From: Paracoccus aminovorans
GTDB lineage: Bacteria > Pseudomonadota > Alphaproteobacteria > Rhodobacterales > Rhodobacteraceae
Assembly: GCF_900005615.1 (NCBI RefSeq)
Contig: NZ_LN832559.1
Span: 526,837 to 590,836, forward strand
Direction of reading: 5' to 3'
DNA: 64,000 bases
Shown here: one piece after another, positions 30,005 to 39,389 of the stretch
How the letters are laid out: the number at the start of each line of letters is the position of its first letter
Position numbering within the stretch: position 1 is the stretch's first letter
Position numbers and translations under genes: made by a program
Notes under the pieces: generated by a model
Database searches by the model: none
Told to the model about the DNA's origin: nothing
What the model saw: only the letters and a program-made list of their open reading frames with translations

Positions 30005-30277
30005 ATGTGGGTGCTGTTGAAGGATACCCACGCCTATCCCGGGTGCGGGGTCGAGCTGCCCGAGGGGCTGCCCGCAAGCGACCGGGACGTGCTGGTCGGC
30101 TTTTCCGACGGTATCGAGGCGCCGGGCCGGATCGAGGCGGTTGCGGGCGAGGCCCCGGTGCTGACCGTGGCCGCCTATCGCACCGCACGCGGCACCCGGA
30201 TCGAGCGGAAAAGCTGGCGCCTCCGGCAGGGCAAGGACGGCTGGACCGTCGCCGCGCGGCTGCCGGCCGGGCCCTGA
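30005..30277 (+). CDS. Small protein of unknown function after mrpG
   Basis: A 90-residue soluble protein starting four bases after the mrpG stop, so it is probably co-transcribed with the antiporter genes. It reads like a compact beta-rich domain (VLLKDTHAYPGCGVELPEGL ... RKSWRLRQGKDGWTVAARL). I recognise no family. A hairpin follows within 10 bases of its stop. Confidence 0.55.
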   Translation: MWVLLKDTHAYPGCGVELPEGLPASDRDVLVGFSDGIEAPGRIEAVAGEAPVLTVAAYRTARGTRIERKSWRLRQGKDGWTVAARLPAGP

Positions 30278-30281
30278 CAGG

Positions 30282-30305
30282 AAAAGGGGCGGGAAAACCC
30301 GCCCC
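30282..30305 (-). terminator. Hairpin terminator between the mrp operon and dapA
   Basis: Perfect 8-bp stem GGGGCGGG/CCCGCCCC with a 4-base loop (30286-30305). On the minus strand it is followed by TTTT, making it a dapA terminator. On the plus strand it may also stop mrp transcription, but there is no T-run. Confidence 0.7.
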
Positions 30306-30327
30306 GTCGCTTCCGGTCGGCTTCGGT

Positions 30328-31203
30328 TCAGATCAGTCCGGCATGGGCCATGGCGGCGTCGATGCGGGCCTTGGTGGCCTCGGTCAGCCCGACCAGCGGC
30401 AGCCGCACCGCGTCGCTGCAAAGCCCCAGCCGCGACATGGCGTATTTCGCCCCGGCGACGCCCGGCTCGATGAAGATCGCCTCGTGCAGCGGCATCAGCC
30501 GGTCCTGATAGTCCAGCGCCTTGGCATAGTCGCCGGCCAGCGTCGCCTCCTGGAATTCGGCGCAAAGCTTCGGCGCCACGTTCGCGGTGACCGAGATGCA
30601 GCCGACGCCGCCATGGGCGTTGAAGCCCAGCGCGGTGGCATCCTCGCCCGACAGCTGCACGAAATCCTTGCCGCAGGCGGCGCGCTGCTGGCTGACCCGC
30701 TCCAGCTTGCCGGTCGCATCCTTGACGCCGACGATGCGCGGCAGTTTCGCAAGCTGGCCCATGGTCTCGGGCGTCATGTCGATGACCGAGCGGCCGGGGA
30801 TGTTGTAGATGATGATCGGCAAGTCGCTGGCGTCGTGCAGCGCGGTGTAATGCGCGATCAGCCCGGCCTGGGTCGGCTTGTTGTAATAGGGCGTCACCAC
30901 CAGGGCCGCATCGGCGCCGGCGGCCTGGGCGTGCTGCACCAGACCGATGCCCTCGCGCGTCGAGTTCGACCCGGCGCCGGCGATGACCGGTACCCGGCCG
31001 GCGGTCATGCGGACCACTTCCTCGATGACCTTGCGATGTTCCTCGTGGCTGAGCGTCGGGCTTTCGCCGGTGGTTCCGACCGGCACCAGCCCATGGGTCC
31101 CCTGCGCGATATGCCATTCGACGAGCTTTTCCAGCGTGGGAAGATCCAGCTCTCCCTCGGGAGTGAATGGCGTGACCAGCGCGGGCATCGAGCCTTTGAA
31201 CAT
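30328..31203 (-). CDS. dapA: 4-hydroxy-tetrahydrodipicolinate synthase
   Basis: Condenses pyruvate with aspartate semialdehyde, the first step to diaminopimelate and lysine; 291 residues, usual length. [14 protein letters not shown] is the N-terminal active-site loop, [10 protein letters not shown] carries the catalytic Tyr, and IVGVKDATG carries the Schiff-base Lys. It is divergent from the lytic transglycosylase gene with about 100 bases between them. Converges on the mrp operon with the shared hairpin. Confidence 0.95.
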   Translation of the reverse strand: MFKGSMPALVTPFTPEGELDLPTLEKLVEWHIAQGTHGLVPVGTTGESPTLSHEEHRKVIEEVVRMTAGRVPVIAGAGSNSTREGIGLVQHAQAAGADAALVVTPYYNKPTQAGLIAHYTALHDASDLPIIIYNIPGRSVIDMTPETMGQLAKLPRIVGVKDATGKLERVSQQRAACGKDFVQLSGEDATALGFNAHGGVGCISVTANVAPKLCAEFQEATLAGDYAKALDYQDRLMPLHEAIFIEPGVAGAKYAMSRLGLCSDAVRLPLVGLTEATKARIDAAMAHAGLI

Positions 31204-31304
31204 GGGAAGATCCTGAGTTTGGTTTATGCGGCCTTACAACCGGGAACGGCGCTTGCCAAGGTTGTGAGTTGCGCGGCCCCGGCAAGTCCCGCAGAAATGG
31301 CGCC

Positions 31305-33458
31305 ATGATGTATCCTTTCCGCGACAGGATTCTGGGACCTCTGCTGGCCCTCGGCCTGGGCCTTGCCGCGCCGGCCCAGGCCGAGGACGCCGCCCATCTG
31401 TCGCGGGCCCTGGCCGCCGCCGGGATGCGCGACTGGGCCGGTGCCGCCGCCGAGGCGCGGGCCTCGGGGCCCATCGCCGGCGACCTGATCGCCTGGCAGC
31501 GGCTGCGCGCCGGGCAGGGCAGCTGGCCGGAATACCGCGACTTCGCCGCCCGCAACGGTGACTGGCCGGGCATGGCGCTGCTCTACAAGCGCGGCGACGC
31601 GGTGCTGCGCGCCGGCCTGCCGCCGGCCGAGGTCGTCGCCTGGTTCGCCACCCGCCGGCCCGACACGCTGAACGGCGCCATGGCGCTGATCGCGGCCCTG
31701 CAGGCGACCGATCCGGCCGCCGCGAAAACCGAGATCGCCCGCTTCTGGACCGAGGTGGCGCTGAACAAGGCCGAGGCGGACATCTTTCTGGCCGCATATG
31801 GCGCCGATTTGGCCGGGCTGCACGACGCGCGGCTGATGCGGCTTCTGGACCTGGGCGAATGGCAGGCGGCGCAGGTGACGCTGCCGCTGGCCTCGGGGCC
31901 GGCGCAGGCGCTGGGCAAGGCGCGGCTGGCGCTGCAATCGGCGCAGCCCGGGGTGGACGCGCTGATCCTGGCGCTGCCCGACGTGCAGCGCAACGACGCC
32001 GGGCTGGCGCTGGACCGCTTCCGCTGGCGGGTCTGGGCCAAGATGCCCGAGCTGGCGCGCGACCTGATGCTGGAGCGCTCGACCGGCGCCGAGGCGCTGC
32101 GCGACCCCGTCGCCTGGGCGCCCAAGCGCGCCGATTACGCGCGGCTGGCGTTGCGGCAGGGCGACTGGACCCTGGCCGAGCGGCTGGCCGCCGGGCATTT
32201 CCTGCCGCCGGGCAGCGACGCCTTTTCCGACCTGGAGTGGCTTGCCGGCTATGCCGCGCTGCGGAGCGGGGCGCCCGACCGGGCGCTGCGGCATTTCCAC
32301 GAATTGGAGCGGGCGGTCGCCAGCCCGATCTCGCTGTCGCGGGCGCATTACTGGCAGGGCCGGGCGCTGGCGGCCGCGAGCGATGCCGCCGGTGCCGATG
32401 CGGCCTTCGGCCGTGCCGCCGCCTATCAATCCGCTTGGTACGGCCAGCTGGCCGCGGAACGGCTGGGCCAGCCGATGCAGCCGGCGCTGGCCGTCGCCGG
32501 CCGGTCCGAGGCCACGCTGCCCGACTGGCGCGGCGCCGCCCTGCGCGGCAACCGGGTCTGGCAGGCGGGCACCTGGCTGCTGGCGGCGGGCGAGCCCGAC
32601 CAGGGCGCGCGCTTCCTGCTGCACCTGGCCGAGACCGCCCCGGCCGAGGACATCGGCCGCATGGCCAGGATGATGCTGGAAATGCGGCTGCCCTGGCACG
32701 CGCTGCGGCTGGCCAAGGCCGCGGCCGCCAAGGGCGCGGTCTATCCCGCCGCCTATTTCCCGCTGACCGGGCTGGAAGGCGACGACCTGGGTCTGCCGCC
32801 CGAACTGGTCATGGCCATCGCCCGGCGCGAAAGCGAGTTCAACCATACCGTATCCTCGCACGCCGGGGCGCTGGGGCTGATGCAGGTCATGCCCGACACC
32901 GCGCGCGCCATGGCCCGCAAGCTGGGCGAGCCCTTCGATCAGGCGCGGTTGACGCGCGACGCCGCCTACAACGCCCGGCTGGGCGCGGCCTATCTGGACG
33001 GGCTGCGCCAGCGTTTCGGCCCTTCGGTGGCGCTGGTGGCGGCGGGCTATAACGCCGGGCCGGGGCGCTCGGCCCGTTGGCTGCAGGATTTCGGCGACCT
33101 GCGCGGCGAGGTCGATCCGGTGGATTGGGTCGAGATGATCCCCTTCGACGAGACCCGCAACTATGTCATGCGCGTGGCCGAGGCGCTGCCGGTCTATCGC
33201 GCCCGCATCAAGGGGGCGCCGGTGCCGCTGGTGCCGAGCTGGGACCTGACCGGAGGTGGCATGAAGCCGGCGCCGCCGCCGCCGCCGATCCGGCTGGCGG
33301 GCTCGGCCCGGCCGCTGATGCCGGCGCGGACGCTACGGGGCTATGGCTCGGGCGGGGTGCTGGCCGAGGTGCTGGGTCCGCCGCCGGTGGTCGAGGCCGC
33401 CGCGGCGCCCCTCAGCGCCGCGCGGCCCGCTCGCGGACCCGCGAACGCCACCAGGTGA
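31305..33458 (+). CDS. slt: Soluble lytic murein transglycosylase
   Basis: Periplasmic enzyme of about 717 residues that cleaves peptidoglycan with 1,6-anhydro product. A signal peptide (MMYPFRDRILGPLLALGLGL...) ends AQA before EDAAHLS. A long helical superhelix, as in Slt70, is followed by the SLT domain with catalytic Glu509 in ARRESEF and GALGLMQVMPDTA, then AAGYNAGPGR. Two adjacent ATGs (31305, 31308) are possible starts. The 3' end overlaps the convergent DMT gene by 47 bases. Confidence 0.92.
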   Translation: MMYPFRDRILGPLLALGLGLAAPAQAEDAAHLSRALAAAGMRDWAGAAAEARASGPIAGDLIAWQRLRAGQGSWPEYRDFAARNGDWPGMALLYKRGDAVLRAGLPPAEVVAWFATRRPDTLNGAMALIAALQATDPAAAKTEIARFWTEVALNKAEADIFLAAYGADLAGLHDARLMRLLDLGEWQAAQVTLPLASGPAQALGKARLALQSAQPGVDALILALPDVQRNDAGLALDRFRWRVWAKMPELARDLMLERSTGAEALRDPVAWAPKRADYARLALRQGDWTLAERLAAGHFLPPGSDAFSDLEWLAGYAALRSGAPDRALRHFHELERAVASPISLSRAHYWQGRALAAASDAAGADAAFGRAAAYQSAWYGQLAAERLGQPMQPALAVAGRSEATLPDWRGAALRGNRVWQAGTWLLAAGEPDQGARFLLHLAETAPAEDIGRMARMMLEMRLPWHALRLAKAAAAKGAVYPAAYFPLTGLEGDDLGLPPELVMAIARRESEFNHTVSSHAGALGLMQVMPDTARAMARKLGEPFDQARLTRDAAYNARLGAAYLDGLRQRFGPSVALVAAGYNAGPGRSARWLQDFGDLRGEVDPVDWVEMIPFDETRNYVMRVAEALPVYRARIKGAPVPLVPSWDLTGGGMKPAPPPPPIRLAGSARPLMPARTLRGYGSGGVLAEVLGPPPVVEAAAAPLSAARPARGPANATR

Positions 33459-34371
33459 ACATGCCGGCGCCGACGACGATGGCGCCGCCGATGGCGACAT
33501 GCGGCGCCAGCGTCTCGCCGAAGATCACCACGCCGAAGATGCTGATCCACACCAGCTGCGTATAGGAAAACGGCTGCAGGGCCGAGGCCTCGGCCAGCTC
33601 ATAGGCCTTGATGAGCATGAAATGCGCGCAGCCGGCGCAGACGCAGAGGATCAGCAGCCAGGGAATGTCCTGCGGCGCGATCGGTTCCCATGTGCGCAGG
33701 CCCAGCACGGTCATGCAGACCGCGCCCCAGACCGCGGTCCAGAAGAAGCTGGTCATGGCGCTGTCTTCGCGCCCCGCCAGCCGGGTGAGCAGGCCGTAGG
33801 CCGCGAACATCGCCGCGGCCAGGAAGGGCAGCGCCGCCTCGGGCGTGAAGACGTCGCGGCCGGGTTGCAGCACCACCAGGATGCCGCAGAAGCCGACGGC
33901 CACCGCCAGCCAGCGCCGCCAGCCGACCTTTTCGCCCAGCACCGGCCCGGACAGGACCGAGATGATCAGCGGGTAGCAGGCAAAGATGGCATGGGTGTTG
34001 ATCAGCCCCAGCCGCACGAAGCATTCGATGGTGACGACGATTTCCAGCGCCAGCAGCATGCCGCGAAAGAACTGCACCACTGGCCGCTTGCTGCGCATCG
34101 CCGCGCGCAGCCCGCCGGGCGCGCGCAGGCACAGCGCCACCGCGAAGACGGTGAAGAACCAATAGCGCAGCATGGTGATGAAGACCGGCGAATAGGTCGA
34201 GCCCAGGTGCCGCGAAATGCCGTCCTGGCCCGCGAACATCAGGGCGGTGACGCACATCAGCAGGATGGCGGTGCCCTGTCGGTCGCGGCGGGGCTGCGCC
34301 ATGGGCGGAGGCACCGCCGGCGGCTGGGCGGTGGGGGACATCAGCGGTCCCGTCGGGCTGTCGTCTGGCAT
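33412..34371 (-). CDS. DMT-family (EamA) transporter
   Basis: Inner-membrane protein of 319 residues with two EamA domains and about ten helices. AILLMCVTALMFAGQDGISR starts the first and LPFLAAAMFAAYGLLTRLAG the second. The first 30 residues are Pro-rich and polar; a start at the internal ATG near 34341 is possible. Substrate unknown (drug/metabolite or amino acid export in relatives). The gene overlaps the slt 3' end tail to tail. Confidence 0.85.
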   Translation of the reverse strand: MPDDSPTGPLMSPTAQPPAVPPPMAQPRRDRQGTAILLMCVTALMFAGQDGISRHLGSTYSPVFITMLRYWFFTVFAVALCLRAPGGLRAAMRSKRPVVQFFRGMLLALEIVVTIECFVRLGLINTHAIFACYPLIISVLSGPVLGEKVGWRRWLAVAVGFCGILVVLQPGRDVFTPEAALPFLAAAMFAAYGLLTRLAGREDSAMTSFFWTAVWGAVCMTVLGLRTWEPIAPQDIPWLLILCVCAGCAHFMLIKAYELAEASALQPFSYTQLVWISIFGVVIFGETLAPHVAIGGAIVVGAGMFTWWRSRVRERAARR

Positions 34372-34433
34372 GGCGCGATTCCAAGGCTGGACCCCCGCCA
34401 TGCGCCGCGGCGGGGGAAAGGTCAATCCGGGGC

Positions 34434-35222
34434 TTAGTCCGGGCGGCGGATGATCTCGGCGAATTCGCCGAAAAGCTGCGGGTTCGCGGCCAGGGCCGAG
34501 CCGGTCGCGACCGGGCCTTCCTCGCCGCGGATCGATTCGACGCGGCCGCCGGCCTCTTTCACCAGCAGGATGCCGGCGGCCAGGTCCCAGGGCTGGATGC
34601 CGCGTTCCCAATAGCCGTCGAAGCGGCCGGCGGCGACATAGGCCAGGTCCAGCGCCGCCGCGCCCCAGCGCCGCACGCCCGAGGTCAGCGGCATCAGCCG
34701 GCCCAGGTCGCGCAGCGTCGCGGGCAGGGTCGGGCGGCCGGCGAAGGGCACGCCGGTGGCAAAGATCGACTCGATCATCTGCCGGCGGCCGGAGACGCGG
34801 ATGCGGCGGTCGTTCAGGAAGGCGCCGTCGCCGCGCTCGGCGGTGAACAGTTCGTCCTTGGCGGCGTCGAAGACCACGGCGGCGACGATCTCGCCCTTGT
34901 GTTCCAGCGCGATGCTGACCGCCCAATGCGGCAGGCCGTGCAGGAAGTTGGTGGTGCCGTCCAGCGGATCGACGATCCAGCGGCGGGTCGGGTCCTCGCC
35001 CGCCTCTTCGCCAGTCTCTTCGCCCAGCCAGCCATAGTTCGGGCGGGCGGTGCGCAGCTCTTCCTTGATGATGCGTTCGGCCTCGCGGTCGGCGCGGCTG
35101 ACGAAATCGCCGGCGCCCTTGACCGAGACCTGAAGGTTCTCGACCTCGCGGAAGTCCTTGACGAGGCTGCGGCCCGCCTTGCGCGCGGCCTTGATCATGA
35201 TGTTGAGATTGGCGCTGGCCAT
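34434..35222 (-). CDS. suhB: Inositol monophosphatase family protein (SuhB type)
   Basis: Mg-dependent phosphatase of 262 residues. GWLGEETGEE and WIVDPLDGTTNFLHG give the metal-binding acidic residues, and RRWGAAALDLAYVAAGRFDG with WDLAAGILLVKEAGG the C-terminal motif. In enteric bacteria SuhB also joins rRNA antitermination complexes; whether this one does is not shown. Start is the ATG before ASANLNIMIKAARKAG, with GGAATCCCC upstream. It lies 72 bases downstream of the efflux gene on the same strand. Confidence 0.93.
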   Translation of the reverse strand: MASANLNIMIKAARKAGRSLVKDFREVENLQVSVKGAGDFVSRADREAERIIKEELRTARPNYGWLGEETGEEAGEDPTRRWIVDPLDGTTNFLHGLPHWAVSIALEHKGEIVAAVVFDAAKDELFTAERGDGAFLNDRRIRVSGRRQMIESIFATGVPFAGRPTLPATLRDLGRLMPLTSGVRRWGAAALDLAYVAAGRFDGYWERGIQPWDLAAGILLVKEAGGRVESIRGEEGPVATGSALAANPQLFGEFAEIIRRPD

Positions 35223-35293
35223 GGGGATTCCTTTTTCGGGATTGCCGCCCTCATAGGGCAAGGCCGGGCGAAAGTGAAGGTCGGCCCGCCGGG

Positions 35294-36808
35294 CTAATGC
35301 GCGGCGGCTGGGGCGCCGGCGCCGGGGCGCGGGCGGCTCATCAGCAGGACCACCGGCAGCATGACGAAGGCGCCCCAGCCGGTCAGGATGAAGGCGTCGC
35401 GAAAGGCCAGCATCTGCGCCTGCTGGGCGATCATCTGCGTCAGTTGCGCCGCCGCCTCGGGCGAGGCCAGCGGCAGGCCCATGACCTGCGCCCAGTGCTG
35501 CGCCTGCGGGTCGGTGGCCGAGATATGGCCGGCCAGCGTGTGCCAGTGGATCTGCGTGCGCTGCGCCACCTGCCAGCCGACGATGGCGATGCCGACCGAG
35601 CTGCCGATCTGGCGCACCACGCCGTAAAGCCCGGACGCCTCGTCCTGATGCTCGCGGGCGATGTGCTGGAAGGCGACGGTGGACATGGGCACGAAGAACA
35701 GCCCCATGCCGATGCCCGACACGACCCCGGGCCAGGCCAGGTCCCAGAAGCCGGCGTTCAGGTTCAGATGCGCCAGCTGCAGGTTGCCGACGCCGGTCAT
35801 CAGCAGGCCGATGGCGACCAGCAGCCGCGGGTCGAACTTGCGCAGCAGCACCGCGCCGGTCAGCACCATGGTGATGCCGGCCGCCAGCCCGCGCGGCATG
35901 AACAGATAGCCCGCCGTCAGCACGTCGAAGCCCAAAAGCCCCTGCACGAACAAGGGCAGGATCGCCAGCGTGCCGAACATGGCCAGGCCGAAACCGGTCA
36001 TGGCGATATTCGCCGCCGCGAAGCTGCGGTCGCGAAACAGCCTCAGGTCGATGACGTTCCTGGGATTGCCGATGCCGCGCGCGAGGAAAGCGGCCCCGGC
36101 AAACAGGAACAGCGCGAAACAGACCTGGATCAGCCGCGAGGCGAACCAGTCCCGGCTTTCGCCCAGGTCCAGCGTCATCTGCAAGCCGCCGACCGCCAGG
36201 ATCATCAGCACCAGGCCGGTCCAGTCGATGGGCGCGGGCTTCACGTCCTCTTTCGGCAGGCCGCCGGCCATCAGCGACAGGGCCAGCGCCGCCACCGGCA
36301 GGTTGACATAAAACACCGCGCGCCAGCTGAAATGCTCGGTCAGCAGTGCGCCGATGGTGGGGCCCAGGACCGGCGCCACCACCACGCCCAGCCCGAACAG
36401 GGCCATGGCCTGGCCGCGCTTTTCGCCGGGGAAGCTGTCGAACAGGATCGACTGCGACAGCGGGATCAGGAAGGCGCCGAACAGGCCCTGCATCACCCGG
36501 CAGACCACCATCATGCCGATGCTGATCGAGGCGCCGCAGAGCGCCGAGAAGGCGGCGAAGCCGATGATCGCGGTCATGATCAGCCGCCGCCGGCCATAGC
36601 GCCTCGCCAAGAGCCCGGTCAGCGGCATCGCCGCCACCGCCGAGACGATGTAGCTGGTCAGGATCCAGACCGTCTGGTCCGAGGTGATGCCGAAGCTGGC
36701 CTTCATATGCGGCAGCGCCACGTTGACGATGGTGCTGTCCAGGACCTCGAGGATCGCGGTCATCACCACCGCGACGACGACGCTCCAGCGGACCTTCTCG
36801 GCGGTCAT
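35294..36808 (-). CDS. emrB: MFS multidrug efflux permease, DHA2 (EmrB) family
   Basis: Fourteen-helix proton-driven exporter of 504 residues. Motif A-like GLLARRYGRRRLIM follows helix 2, LDSTIVNVALPHM is the DHA2 motif D1 and GLGVVVAPVLGPTIGALL is motif C of antiporters. The ATG overlaps the emrA stop, so the permease and its membrane-fusion partner are translationally coupled. No TetR or MarR regulator is adjacent. Substrate not predictable. Confidence 0.92.
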   Translation of the reverse strand: MTAEKVRWSVVVAVVMTAILEVLDSTIVNVALPHMKASFGITSDQTVWILTSYIVSAVAAMPLTGLLARRYGRRRLIMTAIIGFAAFSALCGASISIGMMVVCRVMQGLFGAFLIPLSQSILFDSFPGEKRGQAMALFGLGVVVAPVLGPTIGALLTEHFSWRAVFYVNLPVAALALSLMAGGLPKEDVKPAPIDWTGLVLMILAVGGLQMTLDLGESRDWFASRLIQVCFALFLFAGAAFLARGIGNPRNVIDLRLFRDRSFAAANIAMTGFGLAMFGTLAILPLFVQGLLGFDVLTAGYLFMPRGLAAGITMVLTGAVLLRKFDPRLLVAIGLLMTGVGNLQLAHLNLNAGFWDLAWPGVVSGIGMGLFFVPMSTVAFQHIAREHQDEASGLYGVVRQIGSSVGIAIVGWQVAQRTQIHWHTLAGHISATDPQAQHWAQVMGLPLASPEAAAQLTQMIAQQAQMLAFRDAFILTGWGAFVMLPVVLLMSRPRPGAGAPAAAH

Positions 36809-37797
36809 GGCCCGCCCACGGTGTCCACGGTGACCGTGGTCGAGGCGCCGGTGCGCAGCTGGAAGGCGGGGTCGGCGGGCCGTTCGTCCAGCACCACGCG
36901 CACCGGGAAGCGCTGGGTGACCTTGACCCAGTTGCCCGAGGCGTTCTCGGGCGGCAGCAGCGAGAAGCTGGCCCCCGACCCGGCGCCGATGGACTGCACA
37001 TGGCCCTTGAGCTTCACGCCGGGATACATGTCGATGCGGATGGTGGCGGGCTGGCCCGGGCGGATGCGGTCCAGGTCGGTTTCCTTGAAATTCGCCTGCA
37101 CCCACCAACCCTGGTCCTCGACCAGCGAGAACAGCGCCTGCCCGGCCGAGACCACCTGCCCGGGCCGCAGCGAGATATTGCTGACCCAGCCCGTGGCCGG
37201 GGCGGCCACGCGGCTGTAACCCAGCGCCAGCTTGGCCTGGTCCAGCGCCGCCTGCGCCGCCCGGACCGAGGCGTTATCGCTGCCGCCCTGGCCGAACTGG
37301 TCCTGCGCGGCCTTCAGCGCCGCCTCGGCCGCCGCGACTCCGGCGACGGCCTGGTCCAGCGCCGTCTGCGCCTGGTCGCGGGCGGCCTTGGCCACGTCGC
37401 CCTTGGCGAAAAGCGCTGCCTGCCGGTCGTAGCTGAGCTGGGCGTTCGACCGCGAGGCGCGGGCGCTGGCCAGCTGCGCCTCGGCCTGGGCCACGCCGGC
37501 ATGGCTGGCGCCCGAGCCCTGCATGGCGATGTCGAGCTGGGCCTGCGCGGCGGCGACCTGGGCGCGAAGCTCGGTGTCGTCGATGGTGAACAGCGCCGCG
37601 CCTGCCGCGACATGCTGGTTCTCGGCCACGTCCACCTGCACCACGCGCCCGCCGACCTGCGGCGCCACAGTCACGATATTCGCCGTCAGATAGGCGTCGT
37701 CGGTCGAGGGGTAGCGCGCCGAATGCTGCCACCAGAACCACATGCCCGCGCCCGCCGCGATGGCCAGCGCCCCAATGACGACCAGTTTCCGGTTCAT
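36805..37797 (-). CDS. emrA: HlyD/EmrA-type membrane fusion protein
   Basis: Periplasmic adaptor of 330 residues. One N-terminal anchor (KLVVIGALAIAAGAGMWFWW), then YPSTDDAYLTANIVTVAPQV, the EmrA signature before the first lipoyl half. A long Ala/Gln coiled coil (QVAAAQAQLDIAMQ to QAALDQAKLALG) and the second half (VAAPATGWVSNISLRPGQVV) follow. Overlaps emrB by four bases. The start is placed at MNRK because the upstream frame has no RBS; CAGGACAGGAC lies just before it. Confidence 0.92.
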   Translation of the reverse strand: MNRKLVVIGALAIAAGAGMWFWWQHSARYPSTDDAYLTANIVTVAPQVGGRVVQVDVAENQHVAAGAALFTIDDTELRAQVAAAQAQLDIAMQGSGASHAGVAQAEAQLASARASRSNAQLSYDRQAALFAKGDVAKAARDQAQTALDQAVAGVAAAEAALKAAQDQFGQGGSDNASVRAAQAALDQAKLALGYSRVAAPATGWVSNISLRPGQVVSAGQALFSLVEDQGWWVQANFKETDLDRIRPGQPATIRIDMYPGVKLKGHVQSIGAGSGASFSLLPPENASGNWVKVTQRFPVRVVLDERPADPAFQLRTGASTTVTVDTVGGP

Positions 37798-37924
37798 GTC
37801 CTGTCCTGACTGCCTGGGGCGCAAGGGGCCGCGCGGACGAACCCCTCGCCGCGCCGCGCCGTTCCCGGCCCGGTTCTCACTTCGCTGTGTCGCCGAGGCG
37901 GCGGGCCTTGGCAAGCCATCGGCG

Positions 37925-39079
37925 TCAGGCCGTGCCGTCGCCCGCGCGATGCGGGTCGCACATGTCGAAGACCATCAGCCCGTCCTCGGGCACGCGCCGG
38001 TTCACCCATTCCGGATGGCCCAGCGAGCTTTCGGCGTCGTGCAGCCCGTCGCGCCAATGGTCCAGCATCGACAGGCGCGAGAATTCGTAATCCTTGGAGC
38101 CGCTTTCGTAATCCGCATGGCGATAGATCAGGTGCATCAGGCTGACCGGCTGCGAGGGGCCGGCCTCGATCAGCAACTTCAGGTCGGGGTCGTCGCGCAG
38201 CGTCTCGGGCAGGCGGGCGCGCAGCCGGCGGGCGGCGCGCGACAGTGCATGGCGGGTGCGGAACTCGTCGGTGTTGAACCGGGTGCGGCTGGAAAAGCGG
38301 ATCTCGCGCTCGCGCTGCTCGACCCGGGCCATGGTGTGCGGCAGCCCGTCGCGCGAGGGATACAGATCCACCTGATAGACGCAGAGCGGCCGCTGGCAGG
38401 GCTTTTCCAGCACCACCTGCAGGGGCGAATTCGACACCAGCCCGCCGTCCCAATAGTGCCGGCCGTCGATCTCGACCGCCGGAAAGCCCGGCGGCAGCGC
38501 GCCCGAGGCCATGATGTGATCGGCGGTGATCCGGGTCTTGCGGCTGTCGAAACAGGTGAAATTGCCGGTCTCGATATCGACGGCGCAGACGGTCACGCGC
38601 GGGCCGTGGTCGTTCAGATAGTCGAAATCCACCAGTTCGTGCAGCGTATCGCGCAGGGGGGCGGTGTCGTACCAGCTGGTCTGCCGCATCACCCCCGGCA
38701 GGAACGAGAACATGTCCGGCAGGCGCGGGCGAAAGAAGCCGGGCGCGCCCAGGAAGGTGGTCATCGCCGCCCGGCCCTCGTTGCAGAACGAGCGGATCTG
38801 GTCGGGCAGCAGCCCGCCCTCAAGCGGCGTTCCCATCAGCCAGGGGGCGCCGGTGACGCCTTCCCAGAAGCGGCGCAGCGCCTCCAGCCGGGCGCCGGGC
38901 GGGTTGCCGGCGATCAGCGCCGCGTTGATCGAGCCGATCGAGATGCCCGCCAGCCATTCCGGTTCCTGCTCGGCCTTGCACAGCGCCTCGTAGGCGCCGG
39001 CCTGATAGGCGCCCAGCGCACCGCCGCCCTGAAGCACCAGGACGATCTTTTCAGGATTTTTCCCCTCGGTCTGGACCAT
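37925..39079 (-). CDS. Patatin-like phospholipase with DUF3734 tail
   Basis: Serine lipid acyl hydrolase of 384 residues. VLQGGGALGAYQAGAYEAL gives the oxyanion GGG motif, GISIGSINAAL carries the nucleophilic Ser, and WDGGLVSNSPL the catalytic Asp of the Ser-Asp dyad. The C-terminal 100 residues (LIYRHADYESGSKDYEFSRL) are the DUF3734 extension common in alphaproteobacteria. No signal peptide. Monocistronic by appearance; GGGGGAA precedes the ATG. Confidence 0.9.
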   Translation of the reverse strand: MVQTEGKNPEKIVLVLQGGGALGAYQAGAYEALCKAEQEPEWLAGISIGSINAALIAGNPPGARLEALRRFWEGVTGAPWLMGTPLEGGLLPDQIRSFCNEGRAAMTTFLGAPGFFRPRLPDMFSFLPGVMRQTSWYDTAPLRDTLHELVDFDYLNDHGPRVTVCAVDIETGNFTCFDSRKTRITADHIMASGALPPGFPAVEIDGRHYWDGGLVSNSPLQVVLEKPCQRPLCVYQVDLYPSRDGLPHTMARVEQREREIRFSSRTRFNTDEFRTRHALSRAARRLRARLPETLRDDPDLKLLIEAGPSQPVSLMHLIYRHADYESGSKDYEFSRLSMLDHWRDGLHDAESSLGHPEWVNRRVPEDGLMVFDMCDPHRAGDGTA

Positions 39080-39238
39080 GATTCCCCCGTTTTCCGCCCC
39101 TGTTGCATGGCCCAGGCTAGGACCGTCGCCGGCGGATTGCCATAAGCCCCCGCAATCGGGCGCAAAATTCTTCCGTTACGTCAACTTGCGACAATGCCAC
39201 GCCGGGCGCGGCATTTCCGCCGAAAACGCGATCAGGCG

Positions 39239-39266
39239 TTGCCCTGCGGCGCGCGGGTTTTATATT
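39239..39266 (+). promoter_or_regulatory. Possible sigma-70-like promoter of the CBS-domain gene
   Basis: TTGCCC (39239-39244) and TATATT (39261-39266, 5 of 6 matches) are spaced 16 bases apart in the 310-base divergent gap between the patatin and CBS-domain genes. It predicts a leader of about 117 bases before the ATG at 39390. I see nothing else in this gap. Confidence 0.4.
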
Positions 39267-39389
39267 GAGCCATGACACAGCCGGAGCCAGACGCCGATAC
39301 GCGCATGATCGACGATCCTCACGAGAGACGGGCGGCAGCCTGCCGCGCTCTCGACCCGGCATATCCCAGAAAGTTTTCGAGCTCCTCTC

